Below are positions 8,052 through 17,497 of a stretch of 55,403 nucleotides of DNA, piece by piece. The stretch comes from Candidatus Poribacteria bacterium (lineage in GTDB: Bacteria > Poribacteria > WGA-4E > WGA-3G). Made by a program: the position numbers and the translations under genes. The stretch covers positions 1-55,403 of the forward strand of contig JAJECN010000018.1 in assembly GCA_022821965.1 (NCBI GenBank), given 5' to 3'. How positions within the stretch are numbered: position 1 is the first letter of the stretch; each line of letters opens with the position of its first letter. The notes below the pieces were generated by a model. That model made no database searches. It saw only the letters and a program-made list of their open reading frames with translations, and was not told the DNA's origin.

Positions 8052-9142
8052 GCATTGAAGTTAGTGTGGTTATCCCAACTTATAATGATAGGGCTGCGCT
8101 GGAATTAACACTGACTGCCTTTAATTGTCAGACGTATCCGTCCGATAGATACGAAGTTATTATTGTTGATGACGGTTCAACAGACGGCACAAAAGCCCTC
8201 GTGGAAACATTTCAAACCTCCTATCCGCTCGTTTATTTCTGGCAGCATAATGCAGGACGTGGCAAGGCACGGAACGCTGGTATCGCAATGGCGAAAGGAG
8301 ATATTCTTATCTTCAACGATGCAGATGGTATTCCGGTTCCTGATTTTATTACTCAACATGTAAAATCTCATTCCTCTAATAACAACGCAGTTGTCATCGG
8401 CGCTAAATACGATCTACTCGCGCGATGGCAAGAGGGCATCCCAAAACATCACTTAGACAAACTATTAGCCGTATCAGGGCAGTTTGAAGAGGTGCAGCAA
8501 AACATCAAACTAGCAGAACACGGACAAGCAACTTCATTTATTACCAAAGCAGACATTCAGATAGACTTTAACCGCGTCAAACGATATGTTTTTCGTAAAT
8601 CCTACCACAACTGGGATGATGTTTACCACGTTTACTCAGAGACTCTTGATGGCTTTGTTATCCCTTGGATGCTACTAGTGACGATAAATGTTTCTATCCG
8701 TAAAGCACTTCTGATGAGAACAGGATTCTTTGATGAATCCTTTATAGGATGGGGATTAGAGGATACGGAGATGGGATACCGACTCCACCAATGTGGCGCG
8801 CAGTTCGTCTATAATGAGACAGCTGCTAATTATCATCAAGTCCATCCTAACGATTCCGAAAAACGGTGGAGAGAACATGCTCGAAACTACAAGTACTTCT
8901 GCCAAAAGCATCCCGTTTTGGAAGTTTTCCTCCATTGGCGTTTCACAGTAGGGCTGATGTCTGCCAAAAAATACAATGATATTGTTAAAAACTATCATCA
9001 ACTTCATGATTTAGGGTATGAAAATGTGCTTGATGATTATATCAAACTAAACAAGAAATTGGCTGTCGGCTTTGGACAAAATGAAGTTTTCATGAGTAGT
9101 TTTCCGAGGCCTGTACCTGAATCACTTCGAGTGGAGGATTGA
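8048..9142 (+). CDS. GT2-family glycosyltransferase
   Basis: 364 residues, clearly paralogous to the enzymes at 6430 and 16435. It has VVIPTYNDRAALELTL at residue 7, VDDGSTDGT, GRGKARNAG, an acidic FNDADG in place of the usual DDD, and GWGLEDTEMGYRL. GAAAGGAG lies 9 nt before the ATG. The likely role is sequential sugar transfer with the upstream GT2. It is followed directly by the CBM9/DUF5916 gene, whose start lies 2 nt past its stop. Confidence 0.85.
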   Translation: MSIEVSVVIPTYNDRAALELTLTAFNCQTYPSDRYEVIIVDDGSTDGTKALVETFQTSYPLVYFWQHNAGRGKARNAGIAMAKGDILIFNDADGIPVPDFITQHVKSHSSNNNAVVIGAKYDLLARWQEGIPKHHLDKLLAVSGQFEEVQQNIKLAEHGQATSFITKADIQIDFNRVKRYVFRKSYHNWDDVYHVYSETLDGFVIPWMLLVTINVSIRKALLMRTGFFDESFIGWGLEDTEMGYRLHQCGAQFVYNETAANYHQVHPNDSEKRWREHARNYKYFCQKHPVLEVFLHWRFTVGLMSAKKYNDIVKNYHQLHDLGYENVLDDYIKLNKKLAVGFGQNEVFMSSFPRPVPESLRVED

Positions 9143-9144
9143 TA

Positions 9145-11130
9145 ATGTCTCATTTCATTCCTTATTGGAAACTTTTACCTAATTGTCTCCTGTTTTTCCT
9201 ATTCTCGACGCTCGTTGCTGATTCACAGACGATAGAGGCAGTTAAATTCCAAACTTCACCTGTGATTGATGGTAAACTCGATGACAGGTGTTGGAAAAAC
9301 GTAACAGCAGTGGACGCGTTCAAAATAGCAGAATTGGAGATGGCTGTTCCGGACAAAACTGAAACGTATCTTGGGTATGATGACGAAGCAATTTATATTG
9401 GTTTTCGTTCTGCTCAAGAGGAAGCATCCATAATCGCGAATCAGACACGAAGGGATGGAAGTTTTCAATACGAAGACCATGTTGCCGTGTATCTTGATAC
9501 ATATCATGATCGCCGTCGCTCCTATTGCTTTGCCGTGAGCCCTCTCGGCACACAACGCGACGAGAAACAGGGCGACTTGGGTTGGGACGGTGAATGGTTT
9601 GCCGCTGCAATTGTAGAAGCATCTGCCTGGAATGTTGAAATAAAAATTCCATTCGACATACTGGATTTGTCACAATCCGCAAATCAAACATGGGGACTTA
9701 ACCTCGTGCGCCGCCATCAAAGTCTCGATCGAACCAGCATCTGGGCAGATACCGGTGTTAATGTTTCTGATGCAAATCAATTTGGGACGTTAACAAACAT
9801 CACGTTTAATCCGAGGGACACTGGAAAGAAGTTTCAGATCGAGGGATACTTTTCTGGTAAAGCTGAAGATTTTATAGACTCAGAGGATCTATCCACACAA
9901 TTAGCGGCAGCCATAGGCGGCGATATCGCTTATAAACTGACAACTGGTACCTCCTTCATTGGCACCGTGAATCCTGATTTCAGCCATATTGAATCCGAGG
10001 TTCAAGGAATTGTTTTATCTGATCTGGAACAACGACTCACCGACCGGCGTCCCTTCTTTCAAGAAGATGGACAGATTTTTAGAGCACCTATCTCCCTTTT
10101 TTACAGCCGACGCATTGATGAGATGACTTACGGGGCAAAACTCATTGGTAAAACCGGAAGGGCAACCTACGGATTGATGAATGTCAAGGAGAAAGCTGAT
10201 GAGAGCCATAACGTTTTGCTACGCGGACTTTGGGATGCTGGCAATGCCTCCTCACTTGGACTCTTTTTTGCCTCGAAAGAGATACCAGGGAAATATAACA
10301 GATCCGTTGCCTTTGATGGTTCCATTCGCTTACCAAAGGCACTGAACTTTGTCACATCCTATGCGGGAAATTGGGAACCGGAAAAAGACCACACACGCGC
10401 CTTCCTCGCGGAGATATACCGCAAGGGCAATCCCACGCTCAGTCTCGTCTATCGCGACTTCTCTGGAGGCTTCAATCCTGTCAATGGATACGTTCGGGTC
10501 GCGGACATCCGGCAGCCCAGTCTCTGGGGAGTGTACAGTTGGCCTGTTGAGAAGAGGTTTTTGCGGAGTATCAACTTTGAATCTGTCCAATCTGTGACGT
10601 GGAACCAAGACGGAGAAAAAACACGAGGCAACCATTTCCAACTCATCGGTTTCGATTTGGGAGAAAAGATACAAACCGGATTCTTCTACAGAAACTGGTC
10701 TTACGATGTCTACTCAAATTGGGTAGTTGCAGCGCAGACAACGTATAATCGCCAAAGTCCCGACCGTATCTTTGTTGTATACCAACACGGTGAATTCGAG
10801 GGTGCAAAATCGACATTCGTCACAACCGCAATGAATATAATTCCATTCCGCTTTTTGTCGATAGGTATCGAAGGTGAAAATCTCTGGCAGATCTTCCCAA
10901 ATGGACGTAAGACCCACGATTTTTCTCTCCGTGCCAGTATGAACCTTGAGATTGGAACCGAAAGGTGGATAACGGTTCGGCTGCGTTCATCAGGAGACCA
11001 TAAGCCTAATTTCAACGCTGTCTTTAAATATACTTTTATTGAAAATCTTGTGTTGTACATTGTCTATGGAGACCAACATGCCAAAGAGACAGTCAACCAA
11101 ATTTTCACCAAGATTGCCTTCAATTGGTAA
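9145..11130 (+). CDS. CBM9-like / DUF5916 outer-membrane protein
   Basis: About 661 residues. An N-terminal signal peptide (CLLFFLFSTLVADS) leads to a CBM9-like domain (SPVIDGKLDDRCWKN, YLGYDDEAIYIGF, DHVAVYLDTYHDRR). This is followed by a DUF5916 segment (NPDFSHIESEVQ, DRRPFFQEDGQIF, LFYSRRID) and a long strand-rich region that probably forms an outer-membrane barrel. ATG 9145 is chosen for GGAGG 8 nt upstream. The position between glycosyltransferases and an ABC exporter suggests a role in export or surface display of a glycosylated product. The family's function is not known. Confidence 0.75.
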   Translation: MSHFIPYWKLLPNCLLFFLFSTLVADSQTIEAVKFQTSPVIDGKLDDRCWKNVTAVDAFKIAELEMAVPDKTETYLGYDDEAIYIGFRSAQEEASIIANQTRRDGSFQYEDHVAVYLDTYHDRRRSYCFAVSPLGTQRDEKQGDLGWDGEWFAAAIVEASAWNVEIKIPFDILDLSQSANQTWGLNLVRRHQSLDRTSIWADTGVNVSDANQFGTLTNITFNPRDTGKKFQIEGYFSGKAEDFIDSEDLSTQLAAAIGGDIAYKLTTGTSFIGTVNPDFSHIESEVQGIVLSDLEQRLTDRRPFFQEDGQIFRAPISLFYSRRIDEMTYGAKLIGKTGRATYGLMNVKEKADESHNVLLRGLWDAGNASSLGLFFASKEIPGKYNRSVAFDGSIRLPKALNFVTSYAGNWEPEKDHTRAFLAEIYRKGNPTLSLVYRDFSGGFNPVNGYVRVADIRQPSLWGVYSWPVEKRFLRSINFESVQSVTWNQDGEKTRGNHFQLIGFDLGEKIQTGFFYRNWSYDVYSNWVVAAQTTYNRQSPDRIFVVYQHGEFEGAKSTFVTTAMNIIPFRFLSIGIEGENLWQIFPNGRKTHDFSLRASMNLEIGTERWITVRLRSSGDHKPNFNAVFKYTFIENLVLYIVYGDQHAKETVNQIFTKIAFNW

Positions 11131-11215
11131 GCCACTTTTTTTACTGACTTAACAGCGAGGTACCACCTGATGCGATTTCCTCGCTCTAGAACTTATTAAC
11201 CTAAGAGGATTAAAA

Positions 11216-12976
11216 ATGTCAAATGAGCATCCCAAATCTGTAGAAAAGCGATTCCTAAAGTGGGTTGTACCCTATTGGAAACAAATTGTTAAAGCAATGT
11301 TGTGCATGACAGCAATGGTCGGACTTTCTTTGCTAATACCACTGTTTACAAAATGGGTAATAGACATAGCAATTCCACAAGAAAATCAGAAGTGGCTCTG
11401 GATAGTCTTCTTTGGTGGCATCGGTGCCATTGGGGTGTTCGTCCTACTTTCGCTGATACGTGACCGATATTATATCTATACAACGAGGCGTATTTTACTT
11501 GATTTTCGGAATCGTTTTTTTCAACATCTCTTACGCCTGCCAATGTCTCGCGTCACAAAAAGACAAACCGGCGAGTTTGCGTCTATGACTCTCAACGATG
11601 TAGATGCTATCCTTACAAGTGGCACCTATAATGTTCTCCATTTCTTTACAGACACTTTGTCAACAGTGATCATTATTATGATAATGTTTTACTTTAACTG
11701 GCGTTTGGCTTTAATTTCATTAATGGTCGTTCCTCTCAATGGACTCACTTACGTTCTTTTTCGACAACCCCTTCATGATGCGACGCTGAAGAACCAAGAG
11801 GCGACAGCATCAATGCTTTCTTATGCTCAACAAACCTTATCAGCGATTCGCTTGGTGAAATGTTTTTCGGCAGAGAAACATCATGATCGTTTCTTCTTTC
11901 GGGAATCAAAAACCTACCTTTTTGCCGGCGCAAAAGCTTCCGTTTTGCAATCAATCGCCGGAAACATAAGCCAGTTTGTTGTTCGTATTCAACCCGTGGC
12001 CATCCTTTGCTTCGGTGGAATGGAGGTCTTAGCGGATAGATTGACAATTGGTGAATTAGTCGCCTTCTCTGCCTACCTTGAATACCTTTCTGCTCCTGTC
12101 TATCGACTCCTTCACTTTCATCTGGGAGTAGCTGCGATGCAAGCTGTCTTACAGCGTCTGTTCCAAGTTCTCGATTTAGGGGCTGAACAGAGTGAAGCGG
12201 ATCATGAAAAAAAGAAAAAGCTTGATTATATTGCTGGAAAGGTTCAGTTTCAGTCTGTGAGTTTTGCATATGATGATGTCAATGTGCTCAAAGACATTAA
12301 TTTGGATGTCACACCAGGTAGCACTGTCGCACTTGTTGGTCCTTCAGGTTCCGGGAAAACGACACTCACCAATTTAATTCCTCGTTTGTATGCGCCTAAC
12401 GCTGGTAGTCTCCTGCTGGATGGACATGATTTACAAACACTTGAGTTGAGATTTCTCAGAAGACAGATCGGCATTGTGCCGCAAGAACCCGTTTTATTTG
12501 ATGTCAGTCTCAAGGAGAATATTCGTTATGGGCGGTCCGCTGCGACAGACGAAGAAGTCTATGCTGCTGCGCGCGCTGCTAATATACATGATTTCATTCT
12601 CTCCTTACCAGATGGGTATGAGACTCGCGTGGGGGAACGGGGTTTTAAACTTTCTGGAGGCCAAAAACAGCGTGTCGCCATTGCCATGGCAATCTTGAAA
12701 AATCCGAAGATTCTAATCTTGGATGAAGCAACAAGTTCTCTGGATTCGCAATCCGAGTCCCTCATCCAAGAGGCACTTGAAAATGTGATGAAACAGCGTA
12801 CGACATTTGTTATTGCTCATCGGCTCTCTACGATTCAGAACGCTGATCAGATAGTCGTTATGGACAAGGGAGAGATCGTCGAAATTGGTAGTCATTCTGA
12901 TTTGTTAGCCTCGGGCAAACTCTATAGCCAATTATACCATGAACAGTTCAAATCTTTTCTTGATCACCACAAATAG
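11216..12976 (+). CDS. ABC exporter, fused membrane and ATPase domains
   Basis: 586 residues. An N-terminal six-helix exporter domain (about 25-320) precedes an ATPase with Walker A GPSGSGKTT, signature LSGGQKQRVAIA, Walker B ILILDEATS and switch His in AHRLST. This is the MsbA/LmrA type that works as a homodimer to expel lipids, drugs or peptides. There is no N-terminal C39 peptidase domain, so it does not trim leaders itself. AAGAGGA precedes the ATG. It is last in the plus-strand unit and is probably the exporter or self-protection pump of the island. Confidence 0.9.
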   Translation: MSNEHPKSVEKRFLKWVVPYWKQIVKAMLCMTAMVGLSLLIPLFTKWVIDIAIPQENQKWLWIVFFGGIGAIGVFVLLSLIRDRYYIYTTRRILLDFRNRFFQHLLRLPMSRVTKRQTGEFASMTLNDVDAILTSGTYNVLHFFTDTLSTVIIIMIMFYFNWRLALISLMVVPLNGLTYVLFRQPLHDATLKNQEATASMLSYAQQTLSAIRLVKCFSAEKHHDRFFFRESKTYLFAGAKASVLQSIAGNISQFVVRIQPVAILCFGGMEVLADRLTIGELVAFSAYLEYLSAPVYRLLHFHLGVAAMQAVLQRLFQVLDLGAEQSEADHEKKKKLDYIAGKVQFQSVSFAYDDVNVLKDINLDVTPGSTVALVGPSGSGKTTLTNLIPRLYAPNAGSLLLDGHDLQTLELRFLRRQIGIVPQEPVLFDVSLKENIRYGRSAATDEEVYAAARAANIHDFILSLPDGYETRVGERGFKLSGGQKQRVAIAMAILKNPKILILDEATSSLDSQSESLIQEALENVMKQRTTFVIAHRLSTIQNADQIVVMDKGEIVEIGSHSDLLASGKLYSQLYHEQFKSFLDHHK

Positions 12977-13001
12977 AACATTGACATACTCACCCGCTAA
13001 G

Positions 13002-13343
13002 CATGCGGATTTGGATGAGCACACCGACAGTCAACTTTCCAAAGTCCGACACCTTGGACTCTGCAAACGTATTCAATCATTGACAATTTCCGATGAAGTT
13101 GGTGTTAGGAAACCGAACATCAAAATGTTCCATGTCGCTTGTGAGCGTGCCGAGGTTTCACCCAAAGATTCTATGTGTGTTGGTGATTCCATTCAAAATG
13201 ATATCGTTGGTGCTAATTCTGTCGGGATGACAAGCATTCACATCAATCGAAAATCAGATTTATTGATACCTAAAATGGGGAATGAACATCCGGACTATTC
13301 AATCTCAAATCTATACGATATTTTGTCCTACTTATGGAAACAA
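13002..13343 (+). pseudogene. 5'-truncated HAD-family hydrolase remnant
   Basis: The frame encodes the C-terminal half of a HAD phosphatase: QLSKVRHLGL, then SDEVGVRKPNIKMFHVACER (motif III Lys) and MCVGDSIQNDIVGAN (motif IV). Motif I (DxDxT) and the N-terminal half are missing. The frame runs from the end of the ABC exporter gene without its own start signal and is cut off by the convergent HprK-like gene. It marks a junction between the two halves of the island. Confidence 0.75.
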
Positions 13344-13357
13344 AGCGGAACGGGATT

Positions 13358-14428
13358 TCATGCCAAGGTACTTTGGACTAACTCGGAAGCTTCCTGTAGC
13401 AAGGTCATACTTTGTTTCAGCCGGAAAAAGGATGCTGTGCGTAGAAGTCTTTCGGCTATGTCAACGCGGGTTTCTTTACCTGTATCAGTGTACCAATCAC
13501 GAAGAAAAGGATCATTCTCAACGGCTTTATCTTCAATATGAGGTAGAATAAGTGCAGCTGCCTCGGTTGGATCAATTTCGCGCAAGTAAGGTTTATCAAC
13601 TGAATCATCGAAATGTGGAAAGATGACCGCTTTGACCTGCGACTCCCTCGTTGTCGTTGACCCAAGAGTTTTTGTCAACTCCGCTGGGTACACCCAGATA
13701 AAACTCGGAAAATTTTGATTGCTCGAACACATTACGCGTTGATTGTGGGAATCGGGCCACCTATTAGATGGATGTTTTGCCTCTGCCACGAGTTTGAAAA
13801 ATTCAGGTTTCGATTGTTGCAGTGCCGTAACGGTATCTGTTCGGACGTTTACGGTGCGTGGCCATCCATATCCGATAAGGTGCCCATTTTCGACTCTGAT
13901 TGTCAGGTCATCATTTGACACAAACCTTGAATCTGTAGTAAGAAGTGCTGCACAAATTGACGAAGTTTTTCCAGCTTTTTTCTCACCTACGTAAGCGATA
14001 CCAGAGCCGTTGATATCGACTAAGCCTGCATGGAGAAAAAGGTCACCTGCCACAAATACCTCCCACCGGAGAATATTCCGAATCGTACGCAGCATCTGTA
14101 GCGTTCGCCAAGATCCAACCGGTTCTGCTATGAGAATCTTGCGTGTAGAATGGTCAACGAACAAAATCCTATCGGGACCATACTCGGACGGGTAGACAAT
14201 GCGTTCCCATGACTCGGAGATAGGTATGGTATCACTACCGATAATAATTGGCACATTGTGGCTGTGATTTTTGGCAGATACTGCCGATATATTAAGGAAG
14301 TCACGACACAAATTAGTTAGGTCGTTGATTGTTTTTTCGTCCGAGACGACCATCACACTACTGTAATATCCATGTATATACACCGAGTGCATATCGTCAA
14401 CAGGGAGGGAGCTACTGTGTTTGTCCAT
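13358..14428 (-). CDS. HprK-like (HPr-kinase-fold) kinase
   Basis: 356 residues. It has the HprK-type P-loop, LHAGLVDINGSGIAYVGEKK then AGKTSS (about 135-156), and an acidic FVSNDDLTI downstream. Such stand-alone kinases accompany RiPP clusters: in paeninodin-type lasso clusters a homologue phosphorylates the peptide's C-terminal Ser. Start 14428 is chosen for AAGGAAC 8 nt upstream, since the upstream ATG at 14470 has no ribosome site. It is last in an eleven-gene operon that also holds an NTP_transf_5 protein, the usual partner of such kinases. The substrate is unknown. Confidence 0.75.
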   Translation of the reverse strand: MDKHSSSLPVDDMHSVYIHGYYSSVMVVSDEKTINDLTNLCRDFLNISAVSAKNHSHNVPIIIGSDTIPISESWERIVYPSEYGPDRILFVDHSTRKILIAEPVGSWRTLQMLRTIRNILRWEVFVAGDLFLHAGLVDINGSGIAYVGEKKAGKTSSICAALLTTDSRFVSNDDLTIRVENGHLIGYGWPRTVNVRTDTVTALQQSKPEFFKLVAEAKHPSNRWPDSHNQRVMCSSNQNFPSFIWVYPAELTKTLGSTTTRESQVKAVIFPHFDDSVDKPYLREIDPTEAAALILPHIEDKAVENDPFLRDWYTDTGKETRVDIAERLLRTASFFRLKQSMTLLQEASELVQSTLA

Positions 14429-14471
14429 AGTGGTGTTCCTTAACGATTGATTATGCAGACTAGATAGCATT

Positions 14472-15185
14472 TTAGCGTTCAGCTGCGAAAGGTTGTTTTA
14501 GCCATTGTATACAAGTTTCCCTTAGGTCGTTCATTTCATTACCGTCTGCTGGATTCTTGGACCAAGGTAACTGGGCGAGAAGTGGCAACCCGATGTCTGC
14601 TGCTATCTCAGGGACTAATTCGGTGTCATACATAGCCTGCTTTTCACCACAACAGGAACATGAAAAGTGGGAATAGTTCTCAAGGATTCCGAGCATCGGC
14701 GTCTTTAGGCGCTTGTAGAAAGAGATTTGGCGTATACAGTCGGCAGCCGCTAATGGGGAACCGGTCGTGACAAATAACACGGTAGCACTCGGAAACAATT
14801 CATGAATTGCAAGGTGTATTTTTCCAGAACCAGGAGGCATGTCTATAATTAGCAAATCAAGATGACCCCACGTTACATCCTTGACAAGTTTTCGGAGTGT
14901 GCTTTGTATTACTGGGTCCGACCATACTAACGCCGTCTCTCGCTGAGCGATCCCTCCCAAAGTGACTACTTTTACACCATCAACATAAGCCGGAACGATT
15001 TCATTGTCAATGACATGCAATGGTTCGGTTTGAAATAGAATGGATTGATTCGGTCCTGATAGGTCAGCATCTAAGATTCCGATCTTTTTTCCAGCAGCCG
15101 CGAGAGACCGAGCTAAGCCAGCTGTTACTGTGCTTTTCCCAATGCCGCCCTTACCTCCGGCCACTAATAAGCATTTCTGAGGCAT
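14472..15185 (-). CDS. Mrp/MinD-family P-loop ATPase
   Basis: 237 residues with the deviant Walker A GGKGGIGKST at residue 10, ILDADLSGPNQ, LIIDMPPGSGK and a cysteine motif SCSCCGEK near residue 165, as in Mrp/NBP35 iron-sulfur carriers. It could load a cluster onto a partner, but no obvious iron-sulfur enzyme is in the operon. A plasmid-partition ParA is less likely because Mrp signatures such as GPN and CxCC are present and it sits deep in a biosynthetic operon. GGAG lies 6 nt before the ATG. Confidence 0.85.
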   Translation of the reverse strand: MPQKCLLVAGGKGGIGKSTVTAGLARSLAAAGKKIGILDADLSGPNQSILFQTEPLHVIDNEIVPAYVDGVKVVTLGGIAQRETALVWSDPVIQSTLRKLVKDVTWGHLDLLIIDMPPGSGKIHLAIHELFPSATVLFVTTGSPLAAADCIRQISFYKRLKTPMLGILENYSHFSCSCCGEKQAMYDTELVPEIAADIGLPLLAQLPWSKNPADGNEMNDLRETCIQWLKQPFAAER

Positions 15186-15197
15186 AAGTTACTCCGT

Positions 15198-16244
15198 TTA
15201 TAAGGTATGTGTAAAATTCAACTGATTCCACCAATCGGATACGATCCCAGGGAGTCCAAGGATCTGCTGCATGATATGTTCATCTTGTTCACAGCGAATG
15301 AAACTCAGTAAAATAGATTCCCACCATGCCCCTAATACGTGCACTGGCAACCATTTTAATTCCAAATTACTGAGTCGGCTGATGGCTTGGTAATTTTGCA
15401 AAAATGCGTGTGTCTCTTTGACAGGTAAGTTCAATCTAATACCTTTTCTTAATTGTGAACTTTGCCCGAGATAGTCAAGGGCGAAGAACGCGACAATTGC
15501 TTCACCCAAGTCGTGTAAGCGAGAGTCCATACAGCAATTGTCGAAATCGTAAATTGCTGTTACCTCGTTATTATGAAAAGCGATGTTCCACGGAATAAAA
15601 TCTCCATGGACAGGGAACAGAGGAAGTGATTCAGGTATTATCAAGGATTGTTGGCAATATGCCTCAAGTGTATCTAAAATACGAGAGACACCCGGTGTAC
15701 AAGTCGGTTGTTGACGCGCTAAGTTGATGTGGCTGGCAACAATCTGCGGTAGAGACTCATGAGGACTTTGTACGTCAAAATTGCATTGCGAGCCTGCCAG
15801 GTGTATTTTAGCCAGTGTCTGAGCAATCGTCTGGTTTTCAGCCGTTTTTCCTTGGTAAGAGTTCCCTGCGATATACTCAGTTAAAGTAAACTTACTGCCC
15901 TTAATTTCTATCCATGTAGTTCCCGAAGAACTCGTCAACAATCGTGGGACCGGAAGCCCCGCCTGAGCAAGGTGAATTGTAAGTTTGTGCGAAAACGCTA
16001 CAGATTGTAAATCATCGCAATACCATGGAATTTGTTTCAAGAAATAGCGTCCCTTGGAAGTTTCAACAGCCATTTTTCGACTAGTTTGGGTCTTCTCACC
16101 TAATATAACGATTCGATCGCCTTCAAGCACTACGCTATTGGCTTCGAGTAAGTTACCAACATCATAATTGGCGACCACTGTATTGAGTAGTGTTTCATCG
16201 AATAGGTCGAATTCTAATTCGATAGGCTTGCTCTTGAGTGGCAT
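15198..16244 (-). CDS. APH-family small-molecule kinase 1
   Basis: 348 residues of the aminoglycoside phosphotransferase/CotS fold. ATP-binding Lys is in GRYFLKQIPW, the catalytic loop is VHGDFIPWNIAF (about 215), and the metal-binding motif is AIYDFDNCCMD. All core residues are present, so it should be active on a hydroxyl of a sugar, amino alcohol or antibiotic. Its gene ends 12 nt before the Mrp gene. In this cluster it could phosphorylate an intermediate or inactivate the product for self-protection. Confidence 0.75.
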   Translation of the reverse strand: MPLKSKPIELEFDLFDETLLNTVVANYDVGNLLEANSVVLEGDRIVILGEKTQTSRKMAVETSKGRYFLKQIPWYCDDLQSVAFSHKLTIHLAQAGLPVPRLLTSSSGTTWIEIKGSKFTLTEYIAGNSYQGKTAENQTIAQTLAKIHLAGSQCNFDVQSPHESLPQIVASHINLARQQPTCTPGVSRILDTLEAYCQQSLIIPESLPLFPVHGDFIPWNIAFHNNEVTAIYDFDNCCMDSRLHDLGEAIVAFFALDYLGQSSQLRKGIRLNLPVKETHAFLQNYQAISRLSNLELKWLPVHVLGAWWESILLSFIRCEQDEHIMQQILGLPGIVSDWWNQLNFTHTL

Positions 16245-16303
16245 TTGGTATTAGTTCCAAGTTGTGAGGGTTCTGGTTAATGCGATATTGCGGAGGTAGG
16301 TAG

Positions 16304-16434
16304 CATACCCTCTTGATTACACCCACCGTGCAATAAAATATACAGAAGATGTTATTGAAGCTCCAATTTACTCATCACTTCATCGGGAAATCAAAAACCT
16401 TACCTTAGATAGGCGAAGAATATCAATTCCTTTA
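16304..16434 (+). pseudogene. Possible gene fragment between APH and GT2 genes
   Basis: In the 190-bp gap the plus strand is open and reads protein-like (HRAIKYTEDVIEAPIYSSLH, then REIKNLTLDRRR). There is no start or ribosome site, and the frame continues into the antisense of the GT2 gene. I do not recognise the family. It may be another remnant, like those at 6332 and 13002, or chance. Confidence 0.25.
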
Positions 16435-17484
16435 TTATCTGCCCTTTTGTCTTCTGTATTCAATATTACATCCATAAAGTTCACATTGATCTTTGGAGAG
16501 TTGGTAGTAGTCTTTCATAATTTGTTGGTTCTTATCTACTAAGTTATAGTATTGCTGAACCGTCAGATTATAAGTGTGTATGTCCCATTGTCCGGTACTT
16601 AGACGCCAATGGTGGTAGATCTCAATGCTCGGATGCTTTTGGCAAAAATAGATATAATTGCGGACTTTGCTCGCGACGTAGTCTCCATGCGATTCCCTAG
16701 AATGCATCAACCTGTAAATAACGGGATCTTTATGCAACATGAAGTTGAGACCGTGTTTATATAAACGATACCCAATCTCATAGTCTTCTAACCCCCAACC
16801 TTTAAAATTCTCATCAAAAAGACCGACTTCTACGCAATGCTTTTTTTTCACAGAAACATTCCCGGTCGTGAACAATAACCATGGAAGAACAAACTTATTC
16901 ATGTTAGCTGCATAAGTGGTGTAAACCTGATTCCAGCGCTCTTTCTCACCTGCATAAGACAATTGAACGATCCTATCTAAGTTACAACGAATATCTTGAG
17001 CGCAAATCAACATTTCGTTTTCAGGTAAATTCATCAAGTCGTATAATTTATGAGTATTCAAGAGACCCATTAAAACGGGCTTATAAGGATTAGTTTCCCG
17101 AAGCATTTGCACGTAAGTTCTATACTTATATCCAAGGATGACATGATTATCATTCCCGTGGTGATATAACATGTGGTTTTCTATGAACGTTGGGGCAGGA
17201 ACGCAGTCATCGTCAATGAAGATTATCGTTTCTCCCCTTGCATAGTGTATACCTTGATTTCTTGCCCCAGAGCGCCCTCGATTTTCTTGTTGCGTATAGT
17301 TAATTTCATAGGGGACAGACAGAGATGAAACAAGTTCTTCGGTTTGATCAGTTGACCCATCGTTGATAACGACAACTTCAAATTTATCCATCGGATACGT
17401 CTGTAACCCAAGTGCTACCAGTGTAATTTCGAGAAAATCTTTCTTGTTATATGTTGGAATGACAACACTAACGTCAATATCCAT
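16435..17484 (-). CDS. GT2-family glycosyltransferase
   Basis: 349 residues, third intact paralogue in the island. It has VSVVIPTYNKKDFLEITL at residue 4, INDGSTDQTEE, GRSGARNQG, the metal site FIDDDCVPAP and GWGLEDYEIGYRL. ATG 17484 is used because conserved residues begin there and it lies 14 nt after the preceding stop; the longer frame overlaps the upstream gene. Its C-terminal residues are copied in the remnant at 6332. It probably adds a sugar to the same product as the plus-strand GT2 enzymes. Confidence 0.85.
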   Translation of the reverse strand: MDIDVSVVIPTYNKKDFLEITLVALGLQTYPMDKFEVVVINDGSTDQTEELVSSLSVPYEINYTQQENRGRSGARNQGIHYARGETIIFIDDDCVPAPTFIENHMLYHHGNDNHVILGYKYRTYVQMLRETNPYKPVLMGLLNTHKLYDLMNLPENEMLICAQDIRCNLDRIVQLSYAGEKERWNQVYTTYAANMNKFVLPWLLFTTGNVSVKKKHCVEVGLFDENFKGWGLEDYEIGYRLYKHGLNFMLHKDPVIYRLMHSRESHGDYVASKVRNYIYFCQKHPSIEIYHHWRLSTGQWDIHTYNLTVQQYYNLVDKNQQIMKDYYQLSKDQCELYGCNIEYRRQKGR

Positions 17485-17497
17485 GCCTCTTCTCACT

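Noticed and set aside
12976-13002. IS200/IS605-like end (ATTGACATACTCACCCGCTAAG)
   Set aside because: The phrase recalls such ends, but the matching hairpin is not completed and there is no transposase frame nearby.
14472-15185. ParA partition ATPase as partner of the ParB-like protein
   Set aside because: Sequence has Mrp/NBP35 features including a CxCC motif and lies inside a biosynthetic operon 25 kb away.
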